A DNA stretch of 6,045 nt, from positions 1 to 6,045 of the forward strand of contig CALPIW020000101.1 in assembly GCA_943323725.2 (NCBI GenBank). The letters run 5' to 3'. Below the pieces are notes generated by a model. The model was not told the DNA's origin. It searched no databases and saw nothing but the letters and a program-made list of their open reading frames with translations. Of this stretch, positions 5,625-6,045 are shown one piece after another (the stretch's first letter is position 1; each line of letters begins with the position of its first letter). The stretch is from Polynucleobacter meluiroseus. GTDB taxonomy: Bacteria > Verrucomicrobiota > Verrucomicrobiia > Opitutales > UBA953. The position numbers were made by a program, and so were the translations under genes.

Positions 5625-6011
5625 TTACTTGGCTTCGATGAAGGCCTTGACCTTGGCGACCTGCTCCTTGGTGAGGGGCGGGTTCTTCTCGTGGGACTTC
5701 TTCGGGGGCATGGCCATGTCGTCGTCGGGGCTGGTCGCGGCGAGGTTGATGGTCTTGTAGAGGGAGCTCTTGGAGACGTCGCCCCAGGTGATGCCTTCGC
5801 CCAGTTCCTTGCCGCCCTTGACGATCGAGGCGAGGCTGGAGGAGTCGAAGCCGGACTTAACCTTGCCGTTCTTGGCCTTCTTCGGGTCGTGACAGTTGGC
5901 GCAGCTCTTTTCGATGATCGGAGCGATGTCGGCCTTGAAGGCAGCTTCGTGGTCGACGGCGGCGAAGGCCGAGGAGGCGGAGAGGAGGGTGAGGAGGGCG
6001 AGGGTACGCAT
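5625..6011 (-). CDS. Small periplasmic cytochrome c
   Basis: This 128-residue protein has a signal peptide of about 17-18 residues (ending SSAFA) and one heme c site, CANCH at 37-41. The probable axial Met is M101 in MAMPPKKSHEKNPPLT, followed by a short C-terminal helix (KEQVAKVKAFIEA). It belongs to the same broad small cytochrome c group as the domains at 4070-4540 and 4545-5486, but it is shorter and clearly more divergent: it lacks the KGKLR.DTLEA and PIPD blocks. It has its own terminator, so it is a separate, probably monocistronic transcript. Only 34 bp lie upstream inside the window; no Shine-Dalgarno sequence and no clear promoter are seen. It is likely a soluble electron carrier; donor and acceptor are unknown. 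Confidence 0.9.
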   Translation of the reverse strand: MRTLALLTLLSASSAFAAVDHEAAFKADIAPIIEKSCANCHDPKKAKNGKVKSGFDSSSLASIVKGGKELGEGITWGDVSKSSLYKTINLAATSPDDDMAMPPKKSHEKNPPLTKEQVAKVKAFIEAK

Positions 6012-6045
6012 GGTTGTGATAAGGTAACACCAGCCAAAGCGAAAA

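Overview
The window looks like chromosomal DNA of a high-GC Verrucomicrobiota bacterium, possibly Opitutae-like. This is inferred from the gene mix: small Planctomycete/Verrucomicrobia-type cytochrome c domains, a single-domain DUF1080 protein, a ThuA-like protein and a secreted BD-FAE-like esterase, together with SD-less gene starts. No rRNA or other phylogenetic marker is present, so the assignment is tentative. No tRNA, rRNA, CRISPR array or complete insertion sequence was seen.

Layout from left to right. Positions 1-302 (minus) hold the N-terminal 100 codons of a four-helix-bundle protein of the S23/23S rRNA intervening-sequence family, cut by the window edge. Positions 303-476 form a divergent intergenic region with a four-unit 7-bp tandem repeat. 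Positions 477-1271 (plus) encode a PhnP-like metallo-beta-lactamase-fold hydrolase. A hairpin at 1284-1306 ends both this gene and the convergent minus-strand unit, in which an alpha/beta-hydrolase esterase (2036-2881) is followed by a DUF1080 protein (1329-1979).

The gap 2882-3173 is unusually structured. It holds a second copy of the same 7-bp tandem array, then a run of consecutive small palindromes, several opening with GGTAGGG, then a rho-independent terminator. Next comes a three-gene minus-strand unit: a five-helix membrane protein fused to a cytochrome c domain (4545-5486), a paralogous free cytochrome c domain protein (4070-4540) and a ThuA-like protein (3174-4019). A third, more divergent cytochrome c gene (5625-6011) with its own terminator closes the window.

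Working model: every minus-strand protein from 1329 to 6011 is predicted to be exported or membrane-bound. ThuA-like and DUF1080 proteins are both linked to 3-keto-sugar chemistry, and bacterial glycoside 3-dehydrogenases can pass electrons to c-type cytochromes. The cluster could therefore be the periplasmic part of an oxidative sugar-degradation route, with the esterase removing acyl groups from glycans. The sugar oxidoreductase itself is not in the window, so this remains an inference.

The least explained signals are the two matching heptamer arrays, the GGTAGGG hairpin cluster and the absence of Shine-Dalgarno sequences before every gene start.
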